A DNA stretch of 64,000 bases from Streptomyces sp. PR69 (GCF_026420845.1 NZ_JAOWCB010000021.1:40226-104225), one strand, 5' to 3'; shown: positions 14,975 through 23,819, numbered from the stretch's first letter. Program-made: numbers and translations. Notes: generated by a model not told the origin, from the sequence alone.

Positions 14975-16174
14975 TCAGCAGGTGCCGGACGTCCGTTCGC
15001 CCGCGAAACGGCCGGCAAGCCAGTCGCCCGCCCGGACCGACTCCGTGATCACGCCGCTGACGTGCTCGCCGAGCCAGATCGTGCGCCACCGCACATCCGC
15101 GCCCCGCGCGCACCAGTCGTCACGCAGCCCGCGGCCGAGCGAGTACGGGATCAGCTCGTCGGCGAGGGCGTGGTACAGATACACGGGGTGGTCGGGCGCG
15201 CGCGTGCCGAGGTCGGACTCGCTCAGCCGGCGCTGCCACTCCGGCGTCTGCAGCGGGTCGCGCACGGTCAGGTCGGAGATCTTCTTGAAGGAGCCGACCG
15301 TCGTGTCGACCGCCACGCAGTTGTTCCGCAGGAAGCCGATCAGCGCCTTGCCCGCCCGGTTCAGATAGGAGTCGAGCTTCAGCTCCGGGAAGGCCGCGTC
15401 CTGCCCGGCGGCGGCCATGAACAGCAGCCCGGAGCCGTACGAGCCGTCGTGGACGGGCGCGAGGGCGGCGAGCTTCGCGGGGACGCCGCCGGTGACCGTG
15501 CCCTTCACGTTCAGCTCGGGCGCGTACGAGCCGTGCAGCTCGGCGGCCCAGCTGGAGGCCTGGCCGCCCTGCGAGTACCCCATGATGCCCACCGGGGCAT
15601 CGGGCGCGAGACCCGCCTCGGGCAGGGCGATCGCGGCGCGCGCCGCGTCGAGGACGGCATGGCCCGCCGAGCGGCCCACCGTGTAGGTGTGGTCGCCCGG
15701 TGTGCCCAAACCCTCGTAGTCGGTGACGACCACGGCCCAGCCGCGCAGGGTGAGCTGCTGGATGAGGTTGGCTTCGAGCGTCGTGCCGTGCGGGAAGCCC
15801 GCGCTCGGCGCGCAGCTGTCGCCGAGGCCGACCGTGCCGACGGCGTAGGTGATCAGCGGCCTGGGCCCGTCGTCGGCGTCGCGGCCGTCCTGGGGGACGA
15901 TCACCGTGCCGGAGACGACGCTGGGCGCTCCGAGCGCGGTGGTCGACCGGTACTCGATGCGCCAGGCCTTGGTGCGGGTGGGCTGTCCGGGCAGGGGGTG
16001 GAAGGAGCTGGGCTCGGTGGCGACGAGATCGCCGGGCGCGGCGGTCTCAGCGGCGGTCTCAGCGGCGGTCGCGGCAGAGGTCCCGGCGCCGGTCTCGGCG
16101 GAGGCGGCGGCTGGCACGGCTGCCGACAGACCGAGCGTGACGGCCAGGGCCAGCGCTTTTGTACGGAGACGCAT
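14975..16174 (-). CDS. secreted lipase (secretory LIP family)
   Basis: A 399-residue exported alpha/beta hydrolase. The Sec signal is MRLRTKALALAVTLGLSAAV with an AxA cleavage region (AASA, about residue 27). The nucleophile elbow is GYSQGG in VGIMGYSQGGQASSWAAEL, and a DYEGLGTPGDHTY loop precedes it, as in secretory triacylglycerol lipases (LIP family). HALADELIPY probably carries the acid residue and WLGEHVSG the His. ATG 16174 has GGGAGAG 6 bp upstream. A short Thr/Ala/Glu repeat (AETAAETAAP) follows the signal peptide. It releases fatty acids outside the cell; the acyl-CoA ligase gene nearby could use them. Confidence 0.87.
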   Translation of the reverse strand: MRLRTKALALAVTLGLSAAVPAAASAETGAGTSAATAAETAAETAAPGDLVATEPSSFHPLPGQPTRTKAWRIEYRSTTALGAPSVVSGTVIVPQDGRDADDGPRPLITYAVGTVGLGDSCAPSAGFPHGTTLEANLIQQLTLRGWAVVVTDYEGLGTPGDHTYTVGRSAGHAVLDAARAAIALPEAGLAPDAPVGIMGYSQGGQASSWAAELHGSYAPELNVKGTVTGGVPAKLAALAPVHDGSYGSGLLFMAAAGQDAAFPELKLDSYLNRAGKALIGFLRNNCVAVDTTVGSFKKISDLTVRDPLQTPEWQRRLSESDLGTRAPDHPVYLYHALADELIPYSLGRGLRDDWCARGADVRWRTIWLGEHVSGVITESVRAGDWLAGRFAGERTSGTC

Positions 16175-16216
16175 AGGCGGCTCTCCCAACGGTCCATGAG
16201 CTGGGCGGTTGGGGAG

Positions 16217-16222
16217 ACCGTA
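16217..16222 (-). promoter_or_regulatory. -10 element for the secreted lipase
   Basis: On the minus strand TACGGT lies 42 bp upstream of the lipase ATG. The same hexamer precedes the AraC gene (17310-17315). Confidence 0.3.
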
Positions 16223-16278
16223 GTGACCGGCGGGTAAGTTCCGTCCTGACCGGGAAGCTCAGCTTTACTGACTTTCTG

Positions 16279-17307
16279 TCAACCGGACCCGCCCGCCGGG
16301 TAGCGGTTGCGGTACGCGCCCGGCGTCGTGCCCGTCCACCGCCGAAACGCCCGGTGGAACGACGTGTCCTCGGAGAAGCCGAGCCGCGCCGCCAGCTCCG
16401 CGATGGGCTCGCGCCCCTCCACGAGCCCGGCGATCGCCGCGTCCCGCCGTACCGCGTCCTTGAGCTGCTGATACGAGGTGCCCTCCTGCTGAAGCCTGCG
16501 CCGCAGGGTCGCCGGGCTGACCGCCAGCCGGGCCGCCAGCTCGCCAAGCGACGGCAGCCGCGGCGACGAGACCAGCGACCGCGCGAGCGCGCGGCGGACC
16601 CGCTCGGCGCAGGTCGTGCCGTACTCGCGACGGCTGAGCAGCTCGAACGGCGAGCCCCGCAGCATCTCCTGAAGCGCCTCCTCGTCCCGCACCAGCGGCG
16701 ACCGGAGCCAGTGCGCGTCGAAGACGACGGCCGTCGCCTGCTCCCCGAAGCGCACGGGGCAGCCGAAGAGCAGCGGATACTCGTCCTTGTGGGGCGGCGG
16801 GGGATAGCCGAATCCGGCCCTCAGGAGCGGGATGCGCCGGCCGATCAGCCAGCTGCACAGCCGATGCCAGATGATCAGCAGACATTCGCTGAGGAAGCGT
16901 TCCCCGTCCCGGGCGAGGTCGTTGCGGACCGCGAACGTCGCCTCCTCGCCGTCCGCCGTGAGGGCGAGATCGGGGCCGTGGGGGAAGAGCCGGTAGAAGG
17001 CGATGCCCCGGTCGACGGCTGCGCCCAGATCGCGGCAGCCCAGCGAGGCATGGCACATCATGGCGAAGGTGCCGGGGCGGCTCGGGGCGGACCCGAGGCC
17101 CAGGAACTCGTCCCCGGTCGCCCGGTACAGCGCCCGGAACAGCAGGGCGAACTGATCGGGCGTGACCCGGGCGCGGTCGTCGCCGAGCAGCAGCGGCGGG
17201 ATGCCGGCCGCCTGGAGCAGGGGTGTCGTGTCCAGCCCGTGCCGCTGGGCCCCGCGCAGCACGGCCCGCACATGGTGGACGGTGATGGTCCGCTTCCCCA
17301 TGGTCAT
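16279..17307 (-). CDS. AraC-family transcriptional regulator
   Basis: A 342-residue regulator with an N-terminal sensing domain of the Arabinose_bd/OruR type (residues about 1-215, with TTPLLQAAGIPPLLLGDDRA) and a C-terminal double HTH (LPSLGELAARLAVSPATLRR and IAELAARLGFSEDTSFHRAF, then RRWTGTTPGAYR). Proteins of this build often control fatty-acid or lipid metabolism genes. It is divergent, 88 bp apart, from the acyl-CoA ligase. The start is 17307 or the ATG at 17301; TACGGT at 17310-17315 lies 8 bp before 17301, which suits a leaderless start there. Confidence 0.9.
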   Translation of the reverse strand: MTMGKRTITVHHVRAVLRGAQRHGLDTTPLLQAAGIPPLLLGDDRARVTPDQFALLFRALYRATGDEFLGLGSAPSRPGTFAMMCHASLGCRDLGAAVDRGIAFYRLFPHGPDLALTADGEEATFAVRNDLARDGERFLSECLLIIWHRLCSWLIGRRIPLLRAGFGYPPPPHKDEYPLLFGCPVRFGEQATAVVFDAHWLRSPLVRDEEALQEMLRGSPFELLSRREYGTTCAERVRRALARSLVSSPRLPSLGELAARLAVSPATLRRRLQQEGTSYQQLKDAVRRDAAIAGLVEGREPIAELAARLGFSEDTSFHRAFRRWTGTTPGAYRNRYPAGGSG

Positions 17308-17395
17308 CGACCGTAGCGGGGTTGAGCGGCCCGGTCAGCGGGGCTGACGTTTTCCGTCATCCCGGTGGCCGGGACACCGTCCCTACCGTCGGCTC

Positions 17396-19198
17396 ATGAC
17401 GCGATGCGAACCTCCTCGGACGCAGGACCGGCCGCAGGACCGGACGTACGACCGTCCCCCGACGCTGGCGCTGCTCGCGGAGTGGGCGGGCGGGCGCTAC
17501 GCCGGCCATCCCGCGCTGAGATTCAAGACGCGATCCGAGCGGGGCGGATGGGAGACGGTGTCGTACGCCGGGCTCCGCACCCTGGTACGGCGGTGCGGCC
17601 GACGCCTCCTGGACCTGGGCACAGCGGCCGGGGACCGGGTCGCGATCCTGTCCGAGACCCGTCCCGAGTGGACCTGTGCCCATCTGGCCGTGCTCGCCGC
17701 GGGCGCGGTGACGGTCCCGGTCTATCCGACGGCGGGCGAGGCCGAGCTGCGCTGGGTGCTCTCCGACTCCGCCGCCTCGCTGGCACTGTGCGAGAACGAC
17801 GCCCAGGCGGCACGGGTGGAGGCGCTCAGGGCCGCGGGCGCGCTGCCGCACCTGCGGCATGTGCTGCTGCTCACGGACACCCCGGCGGACGCCCCCGCGC
17901 CTCATGGCGCTCCGCTCGACGACGTGCTGCCGCTCGACGACGCATTGGCGGTCGACGACGCATTGGCGGCGCGGGCCGGGAGCGTACGGGACGAGGACGA
18001 CGCCGCGATCGTCTACACCTCCGGCACCACCGGCCCGCCGAAGGGCTGCCGGCTCACCCACCGCTGCCTGGGCGCGACCCTGGACGCCACACTGCCGCTC
18101 CAGGACGGCGGGCCCGGCGACCGGACGTATCTGTATCTGCCGCTTGCGCATCTGCTCGCCCAGCTGACCGAGTTCTCCACCCTCGTCCGCGGCGGCGAGC
18201 TGTGCTTCTTCGGCGGCCGCATCGAGGACGTCGTCGCGGAGCTGGCCGAGGCGCGGCCCACCCATCTGCCCTCCGTGCCCCGGCTCTTCGAGAAGGTCCA
18301 CTCGGCCGTGCTGTCGCTGGCCCAGTCGCAGGAGGGCGGCCGTGAGCGGTTCGAGGAGGCGGTGCGGATCGGGGTGCTGGCGGCCGAGGGACGGCTGCCG
18401 GACGACTTGCGGGCCGCCTGCGAGGAGGCAGACGAGCGCCTGTACGGACCGGTCCGCGAGGCCTTCGGCGGCCGGCTGCGCTGGGCGCTGACCGGCGCGG
18501 CCCCCATCGCACCGGCCACGCTGGACTTTCTGCGGGCCTGCGGGATCGCCGTCTACGAGGGATACGGAATGACCGAGTCCGGCGGGGTGATCTCCCTCAA
18601 CCATCCGGGCGCGGTGCGGTACGGCACGGTGGGGCGGCCCATCGGCGGCTGCGAGGTCGATATCGCGGACGACGGCGAAATCCTCGCCCGCGGGCCCGCG
18701 GTCTTCCCCGGCTACCACCGCGACCCGGAGGCCACCGCCGCCGTGCTCGACGCGGACGGCTGGCTGCACACCGGGGATCTGGGCGCGCTGGACGAGGACG
18801 GGTTCCTGACCGTCACCGGCCGCAAGAAGGACCTGATCATCACCTCGTCCGGCAAGAATCTGACCCCGTCCCACGCCGAGCTGGCCATCGAGCGTGCGCC
18901 CTGTGTGGCGCATGCGGTGCTGGCCGGCGACCGCCGCCCGTATCCGGTCGCCCTGATCGCGGTCGACCCCGACGAGGTCCGCGGTCTGGGCCCGGACGCC
19001 GTGCGCTTCCTCGTCCAGCAGGCGGTGGACGCCGCCAATGCGACGCTGTCGCGCCCGGCGCGGGTCAGGGCGTTCACGGTCCTGGACGGGGGTTTCAGCG
19101 TCGAGGGCGGGGAGCTGACTCCGACGCTCAAGGTCCGGCGGCGGGCCGTGCTGGAGAAGTACGCCGACGACGTCGACAGGCTGTACGCGGAGGGCTGA
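17396..19198 (+). CDS. AMP-dependent synthetase / long-chain acyl-CoA ligase
   Basis: A 600-residue ANL-superfamily adenylating enzyme. It should activate a fatty acid with ATP to acyl-AMP and then acyl-CoA. The P-loop-like motif YTSGTTGPPKG is at about residues 206-216, GYGMTESGG at about 388-396, HTGDLG at about 457, and the hinge GRKKDLIITSSGKNLTP at about 475-491. The length and the SGKNLTP hinge fit the FadD15-type long-chain class of actinobacteria. A small internal repeat (LPLDDALAVDDALAARA) precedes the P-loop. The divergent AraC gene is its likely regulator. Confidence 0.9.
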   Translation: MTRCEPPRTQDRPQDRTYDRPPTLALLAEWAGGRYAGHPALRFKTRSERGGWETVSYAGLRTLVRRCGRRLLDLGTAAGDRVAILSETRPEWTCAHLAVLAAGAVTVPVYPTAGEAELRWVLSDSAASLALCENDAQAARVEALRAAGALPHLRHVLLLTDTPADAPAPHGAPLDDVLPLDDALAVDDALAARAGSVRDEDDAAIVYTSGTTGPPKGCRLTHRCLGATLDATLPLQDGGPGDRTYLYLPLAHLLAQLTEFSTLVRGGELCFFGGRIEDVVAELAEARPTHLPSVPRLFEKVHSAVLSLAQSQEGGRERFEEAVRIGVLAAEGRLPDDLRAACEEADERLYGPVREAFGGRLRWALTGAAPIAPATLDFLRACGIAVYEGYGMTESGGVISLNHPGAVRYGTVGRPIGGCEVDIADDGEILARGPAVFPGYHRDPEATAAVLDADGWLHTGDLGALDEDGFLTVTGRKKDLIITSSGKNLTPSHAELAIERAPCVAHAVLAGDRRPYPVALIAVDPDEVRGLGPDAVRFLVQQAVDAANATLSRPARVRAFTVLDGGFSVEGGELTPTLKVRRRAVLEKYADDVDRLYAEG

Positions 19199-19243
19199 AA
19201 CCGGGGCCCGGGAAGAGGGGCCCGGAAACGGGGCCGAAAAGGC

Positions 19244-19282
19244 AGGAGCCCTGCTCGTACGAAAGTACGGAACAGGGCTCCT
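19244..19282. terminator. bidirectional terminator between acyl-CoA ligase and cold-shock gene
   Basis: AGGAGCCCTG (19244-19253) pairs perfectly with CAGGGCTCCT (19273-19282). An inner stem CGTAC-GAAA-GTACG (19256-19269) carries a GAAA tetraloop. It lies between convergent stops at 19198 and 19323. Confidence 0.85.
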
Positions 19283-19322
19283 TGGGTACTGCTAAGTAGG
19301 ACGCGATAGCCGCCCGGGTCGC

Positions 19323-19526
19323 TTAGACCGGGGTGACGTTCTCCGCCTGCGGGCCCTTCGGGCCCTGCGTGACGTCAAAGTTCACCTGCTGGTTCTCCTC
19401 CAGGGAGCGGAAGCCAGAGGCGTTGATCGCGGAGTAGTGAACGAAGACATCCGGGCCGCCGCCGTCCTGGGCGATGAAGCCGAAGCCCTTTTCAGCGTTG
19501 AACCACTTGACGGTTCCGGTAGCCAT
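19323..19526 (-). CDS. cspA: cold-shock protein, CspA family
   Basis: A 67-residue single cold-shock domain that binds single-stranded RNA/DNA as an RNA chaperone. RNP1 is KGFGFI and RNP2 is VFVHYS; TGTVKWFNAEKG opens the fold. ATG 19526 has a near-perfect AAGGAGG. The leader is long (about 122 nt if transcription begins near 19648) and contains a terminator-like hairpin, suggesting control at the RNA level. Several paralogues are normal in Streptomyces, so the exact paralogue name is not assigned. Confidence 0.95.
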   Translation of the reverse strand: MATGTVKWFNAEKGFGFIAQDGGGPDVFVHYSAINASGFRSLEENQQVNFDVTQGPKGPQAENVTPV

Positions 19527-19590
19527 AAGCCCTCCTTGGGCCAAAGGGTTGCCCTGCTCCAGAACCTGCAAGAAGTCTGAAAACTACAAA

Positions 19591-19618
19591 AGCCTGCGGG
19601 TTACATGCTCCGCAGGCT
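19591..19618 (-). promoter_or_regulatory. terminator-like hairpin in the cold-shock gene leader
   Basis: Read on the minus strand, AGCCTGCGG pairs perfectly with CCGCAGGCT across a 10-nt loop, and TTTTGTAGTTTT follows. It sits about 65 bp upstream of the cold-shock ATG and about 30 nt into the predicted transcript, where a true terminator would block expression unless it is overridden. This suggests attenuation or a thermosensing leader. Confidence 0.6.
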
Positions 19619-19655
19619 CTGTACTGCAAGGGAAACCAAACTGCAACTTGCGTTG

Positions 19656-19661
19656 AGCCTA
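19656..19661 (-). promoter_or_regulatory. -10 element for the cold-shock gene
   Basis: Minus-strand TAGGCT; transcription would start near 19648, giving a leader of about 122 nt. Confidence 0.4.
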
Positions 19662-19774
19662 GCACGCACGGTGTTCGTTGCGGTAGAGGGAAAGATCACG
19701 TCACCCGGATGTTTGACAGAGGGTGTCGCCGCGCTGACGGCGGACCCGGCGGCGCCGGGCCGGGTGGCCGGGTC

Positions 19775-19780
19775 TAGCCT
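19775..19780 (+). promoter_or_regulatory. -10 element for mqnA, leaderless arrangement
   Basis: TAGCCT ends 6 bp before GTG 19787 and no ribosome site precedes that codon, so a leaderless transcript is likely. Confidence 0.45.
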
Positions 19781-19786
19781 CACGAT

Positions 19787-20641
19787 GTGGACAAATCCCT
19801 GCGGAGCCGGCCCCGCGTCGGCCACATCCAGTTCCTGAACTGTCTGCCGCTCTACTGGGGGCTGGCGCGGACCGGAACGCTGCTTGATCTTGAGCTGACC
19901 AAGGACACCCCGGAGAAGCTCAGCGAGCGCCTGGTGCAGGGCGACCTCGACATCGCCCCGATCACCCTTGTGGAATTCCTGCGCAACGCGGACCGGCTGG
20001 TCGCCTTCCCCGATCTCGCGGTCGGGTGCGACGGCCCCGTCATGTCCTGCGTGATCGTGTCGCAGCTCCCGCTGGAGAAGCTGGACGGCGCGCGGGTGGC
20101 CCTCGGCTCCACCTCCCGCACGTCCGTACGGCTGGCGCAGCTGCTGCTCGCGGAGCGGCACCAGGTCGCCCCCGACTACTACACCTGCCCTCCCGACCTG
20201 GGCGTGATGATGCAGGAGGCGGAGGCGGCCGTGCTCATCGGGGATGCGGCGCTGCGCGCCTCGCTGCACGATGCGCCGCGGCTCGGCCTCCAGGTCCATG
20301 ACCTGGGACAGATGTGGAAGGAGTGGACCGGCCTGCCGTTCGTCTTCGCGGTGTGGGCGGCGCGCAGGGAGTATCTGGAGCGCGAGCCCGTGGTCGTACG
20401 GAGGGTGCACGAGGCATTTCTCGCCTCGCGCGATCTGTCCCTGGAGGAGGTCGGGAAGGTCGCAGAGCAGGCCGCCCGCTGGGAGGCGTTCGACGCCGAG
20501 CTGCTGGAGCGCTACTTCACCACGCTCGACTTCCGCTTCGGTGTCGAACAGCTTGCCGGGGTACGGGAATTCGCCCGCAGGACCGGCCCGACGACCGGCT
20601 TTCCGGCGGATGTGACGGTCGAACTGCTCGGCCCCGCCTGA
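19787..20641 (+). CDS. mqnA: chorismate dehydratase MqnA
   Basis: A 284-residue periplasmic-binding-protein-like enzyme that dehydrates chorismate to 3-enolpyruvyl-benzoate, the first step of the futalosine menaquinone pathway. The family N-terminus is VGHIQFLNCLPLYWGL, followed by GDLDIAPITLVEFLRNADRL and the hinge segment ALGSTSRTSVRLAQLLL; EWTGLPFVFAVWAARREY is also conserved. It has no signal peptide, as expected for a cytoplasmic enzyme. The GTG start is supported by the family N-terminus and the leaderless promoter. It stands alone, with a terminator-rich GC tail before the convergent esterase gene. Confidence 0.93.
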   Translation: MDKSLRSRPRVGHIQFLNCLPLYWGLARTGTLLDLELTKDTPEKLSERLVQGDLDIAPITLVEFLRNADRLVAFPDLAVGCDGPVMSCVIVSQLPLEKLDGARVALGSTSRTSVRLAQLLLAERHQVAPDYYTCPPDLGVMMQEAEAAVLIGDAALRASLHDAPRLGLQVHDLGQMWKEWTGLPFVFAVWAARREYLEREPVVVRRVHEAFLASRDLSLEEVGKVAEQAARWEAFDAELLERYFTTLDFRFGVEQLAGVREFARRTGPTTGFPADVTVELLGPA

Positions 20642-20716
20642 GCCGCGGCCCGGCTCCCGGGCCGAGTCCCAGCCCGAGTCCCGGGCCGGGGCTCCGCCCG
20701 GGCGACTGCGCGTGGC

Positions 20717-21751
20717 TCAGGGGACGCGGATCGGGGCCTGCATCTGTTCGCTGATCCACTTGAGTGAGCCTTCCCCCATGCCCCGTACGTAACTGCGGGC
20801 GTCGTGCCCGCCGTTCTCGATGACCTGGAGACGGGTCTTCACCGGCCCCTTGCCGTAGTCGCGGATGAACCTCTTCAGATTGTTCATCCCGGACTCCTTG
20901 GTGCCGATCTGGAAGGCCAGAAACACCTCGTTTTCCTTGGTGTCAGGCCGCGTCGACAGAGATTCCGCGAGTTTTTCCGGGTTGTTCGCCTGGCGTTCCC
21001 TCTCATGCCCGGACCAGAGCGGGGAGTCGGGCACAGTGTCCGGGCCCGAGGCGATCACCGCCTTGAATTTGTCCGGACGCTCCAGCGCCGACTTCAGGCC
21101 GACGAACCCGCCGGAGGACGACCCCATGAACGCCCAGCCGTCACGGGATTTGAAGGTGCGGAAATTGGCCCGGACGAAGTCCGGCACGTCCTCGGTCATC
21201 CAGGTGCCCATCTTCGGCTGGCCCGGGATGTCGCTGCCGTCGTAGTAGTGGTCGGAGTCCGGGTTGAGCACCGGCATCACCACGATGAACGGCAGGCTCG
21301 CGCCCTCTTCCGACCACCGGCTGATGTTCTCCTGGAGCTTCAGGTCCGTGCCCATCCAGTAGTTCGTGGGATAGCCGTGCCCGCCCGGCAGGGAGATCAG
21401 AACGGGGAAGCCGCTGGAGGCGTAGGCGGGGTCGAAGTACTCCTTCGGGGCCCACACCCACACCTGGCCCGTGAAGCCGGACTTCCTGCCCTCCAGCGTC
21501 GTCACGCCGATCCTGGTGCCGTCGTCCAGCGTGTTGGCCGTGGTGAACGAAGCCTTGGGCCCGGTCGGCAGCTGCGTCTTGGCAGCGGCCTCGGCCGCCC
21601 GCCCGCCCTTGGCCCCCGCCCCGCCGGCGGCCGCGGCCCTCGCCCCTGGGGTGTCAAAGCTGACCGGGTCGCCCTCGCTGGAACAGCCGGCGGCGAGCGT
21701 GAGCGCGGCGAGGGCGACGGCGGTCATCAGAGCCTGGGGAAGGCGTTTCAT
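20717..21751 (-). CDS. lipoprotein esterase, alpha/beta hydrolase (esterase D/Fes-like)
   Basis: A 344-residue exported lipoprotein. MKRLPQALMTAVALAALTLA is the signal and AAGC (about residue 23) the lipobox. The hydrolase fold has its nucleophile in WAFMGSSSGGFVGL, as in esterase D, mycolyltransferase and antigen 85-like proteins, and the probable His in ENGGHDARSY. A short Ala/Gly linker (AAAGGAGAKGGRAAEAAAK) follows the lipid anchor. ATG 21751 has GGAG 5 bp upstream; the frame is open further but then lacks a signal. The substrate is unknown; mycolyl transfer is unlikely in Streptomyces. Confidence 0.85.
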   Translation of the reverse strand: MKRLPQALMTAVALAALTLAAGCSSEGDPVSFDTPGARAAAAGGAGAKGGRAAEAAAKTQLPTGPKASFTTANTLDDGTRIGVTTLEGRKSGFTGQVWVWAPKEYFDPAYASSGFPVLISLPGGHGYPTNYWMGTDLKLQENISRWSEEGASLPFIVVMPVLNPDSDHYYDGSDIPGQPKMGTWMTEDVPDFVRANFRTFKSRDGWAFMGSSSGGFVGLKSALERPDKFKAVIASGPDTVPDSPLWSGHERERQANNPEKLAESLSTRPDTKENEVFLAFQIGTKESGMNNLKRFIRDYGKGPVKTRLQVIENGGHDARSYVRGMGEGSLKWISEQMQAPIRVP

Positions 21752-21902
21752 CGTTGCTCCGAATCTTCCGACATGACGGGAAATACGGTCATGTGTGGAT
21801 GGACGCCTGAAGAGATGCCGGAGCGGGGGGATTGGTTGGCTGCGCGCGGGGACCATTCCCGTGACGCGGCCCACGGGGGCCGCCTGGGCGGCGACCAGTG
21901 GG

Positions 21903-22033
21903 TCTTTACGGGGGCTCCGCCCCCGGACCCCCGCTCCTCAAACGCCGGAGGGGCTGGAAAATCCAGCCCGTCCGGCGATTGAGGACACGGCCGAAGGCCG
22001 TACCGGGGGTCTGGGGGCGGAGCCCCCCAGTTA
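21903..22033. repeat. head-to-head pair of the dispersed GC-rich repeat
   Basis: One copy reads leftwards (21903-21958: GGGGGCTCCGCCCCCGG, CTCCTCAAACGCCGGAGGG) and one rightwards (21960-22033: CCAGCCCGTCCGGCGATTGA, then GGGGGCGGAGCCCCC), meeting at an AAAAT centre. A small GGCC-GAA-GGCC hairpin sits in the right arm. It fills much of the 376-bp gap between the divergent esterase and kinase genes. Confidence 0.88.
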
Positions 22034-22075
22034 CGGGAAGGGGCGGGGAGGGGGAAAGACCCGCCGGGCACGGCC

Positions 22076-22106
22076 TAGGCTGGCCCCGCGGCAATGCGCC
22101 GCGGGG
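22076..22106 (+). promoter_or_regulatory. -10 and leader hairpin of the Ser/Thr kinase gene
   Basis: TAGGCT (22076-22081) is the candidate -10. CCCCGCGGC-AATGC-GCCGCGGGG (22084-22106) is a perfect 9-bp hairpin at or just after the transcription start, ahead of the ribosome site GGGGGAG (22112-22118). Confidence 0.45.
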
Positions 22107-22127
22107 AGTTCGGGGGAGTGACGCGAA

Positions 22128-23789
22128 GTGCAGATGCAGCCGCTGGAACCGGGAGAGCCGACCTCCGTCGGCGCATACCGGCTGCTCGGCCGGCTCGGCG
22201 CGGGCGGCATGGGCCGGGTCTACCTCGGCCGCAGCGCAGGCGGCCGCACCGTCGCCGTCAAGGTGGTCCACCCCCACTTCGCGCTGGACGAGGAGTTCCG
22301 CGCACGCTTCCGGCGCGAGGCAGAGGCGGCGCGGCGCGTCGGCGGCCGCTGGACGGCCCCCGTGCTCGACGCCGATCCGGACGCCTCCGTGCCCTGGATC
22401 GCCACCGGCTATGTGGCCGGCCCTCCGCTCTCCTCCGCCGTCGCCGAACACGGCCCGCTGCCGGCTCACTCCGTACGGGCGCTGGGCGCGGGGCTCGCCG
22501 AGGCGCTTCGGACCGTGCACGCCCTGGATCTCGTACACCGCGATGTGAAGCCCTCCAATGTGCTGCTGACGCCCGAGGGCCCGCGGCTGATCGACTTCGG
22601 GATCGCGCGGGCGACGGACGGGACGGCCTCGCTGACGTCGACCGGTGTGTCCGTCGGCTCGCCCGGCTATATGTCGCCCGAGCAGATCCTCGGCAAGGGC
22701 GTCACCGGCGCGGCGGACGTCTTCTCGCTGGGCGCGGTGCTGGCGTACGCGGCGACCGGCGAGGCGCCCTTCCCCGGCGACTCGTCCGCCGCGCTGCTGT
22801 ACAAGGTGGTGCACGAGGAGCCCGAACTGGGCGCGCTCCAGGGCGAGCTGCGGGAGCTGGTCGCCGCCTGTCTGGCCAAGGACCCGGCCGCGCGGCCCGC
22901 TCCGCAGGACGTCGTACGCGGCCTCGCGCCGGAGGGGGCGGCGGCGCTGCTGGGGCAGGGGTGGCTGCCGGGGCCGCTGGTGGAGCAGGTGAGCCGGTCG
23001 GCCGTCAGCCTGCTGAATCTTGAGGTGACGGAGCCGGACCCGGCGTCCGGGCCCGCACCCGGCCCCGCGTCCCGCTCCGCTCCCGGCCCCGCCTCCGGCC
23101 CCGTTGACTTCTCCAGGCCCGTGATCGGCGTGTTCGGCCCCCCGGTGGAGCCGACGTCCGCGCCTGCCGGGGACCGGCAGCCGGAGACCCCGGGACGTCG
23201 CACCCGCGGCCGGAGGGTCAGCTGCACGGTGGCGCTGACCGTCGCGGGCGCGCTCGCGGCCGTCACGGTCGGCGGCACGTATCTGCTCGACCTGTGGCCC
23301 GACTTCGGCTCGGGCGGCCGGAACGGCGAGGGCGATGGCGCGGCCCGTCCGCCCGCCACCTCCCCGCAGCCGTCGACGACGCGGGACGGCGACGGCGCCT
23401 TTGACACCCTGCCGGAGACGTTCGTCGGCACCTGGAGCGGTCCCGCGGTGGAGCGGACCGGGCTGCCGCACGGTCAGGTGACGGCGGAGTTCCAGGCAGG
23501 CGCGAAGGGGGAGGACGTCCTGCGCACCACCAACTCCATCTCTCTGCTGGGCGTGGAGATCACCTGCCATGGCATCGGCAAACTGGTGTCGGCGACCGCC
23601 CGCGAGGTCCGCGTCGAGGAGCGGCCCGACCCGGACCGCCCGGGCGCGGGCGAGGGCAAGTGCACCGGGGGCCTCGCGGAGCTGACGTTCACGCTCGGCG
23701 GCGACGGCACCCTGCGCTACCAGTCGCAGGAGGAGGCGGCGGGCAAGCCGTCCGCGACCCTGGCCAAGAGGGCCGAGCCGAGCGGCTGA
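22128..23789 (+). CDS. transmembrane Ser/Thr protein kinase (PknB-like)
   Basis: A 553-residue receptor-type Hanks kinase. The glycine loop is LGRLGAGGMGRVYLG, the ATP lysine Lys45 (VAVKVV), the catalytic loop HRDVKPSN (His137-Asp139), and IDFG carries Asp156. A Pro/Ala/Ser juxtamembrane stretch (about 305-345) leads to one helix (about 364-386) and an extracellular domain of about 165 residues without PASTA repeats. The outer domain is of unknown fold and may sense a ligand. GTG 22128 is chosen because GGGGGAG is 9 bp upstream; ATG 22134 is the alternative. From memory a kinase follows mqnA in other Streptomyces as well. Confidence 0.92.
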   Translation: MQMQPLEPGEPTSVGAYRLLGRLGAGGMGRVYLGRSAGGRTVAVKVVHPHFALDEEFRARFRREAEAARRVGGRWTAPVLDADPDASVPWIATGYVAGPPLSSAVAEHGPLPAHSVRALGAGLAEALRTVHALDLVHRDVKPSNVLLTPEGPRLIDFGIARATDGTASLTSTGVSVGSPGYMSPEQILGKGVTGAADVFSLGAVLAYAATGEAPFPGDSSAALLYKVVHEEPELGALQGELRELVAACLAKDPAARPAPQDVVRGLAPEGAAALLGQGWLPGPLVEQVSRSAVSLLNLEVTEPDPASGPAPGPASRSAPGPASGPVDFSRPVIGVFGPPVEPTSAPAGDRQPETPGRRTRGRRVSCTVALTVAGALAAVTVGGTYLLDLWPDFGSGGRNGEGDGAARPPATSPQPSTTRDGDGAFDTLPETFVGTWSGPAVERTGLPHGQVTAEFQAGAKGEDVLRTTNSISLLGVEITCHGIGKLVSATAREVRVEERPDPDRPGAGEGKCTGGLAELTFTLGGDGTLRYQSQEEAAGKPSATLAKRAEPSG

Positions 23790-23819
23790 GGGGGCGAAAA
23801 CCGAGCGAAACCGCTGGCG

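Noticed and set aside
20641..20716. Specific regulatory element between mqnA and the esterase gene
   Set aside because: GC-rich GGGCCGAGTCCC-type short inverted repeats are present but too degenerate to call a defined terminator.
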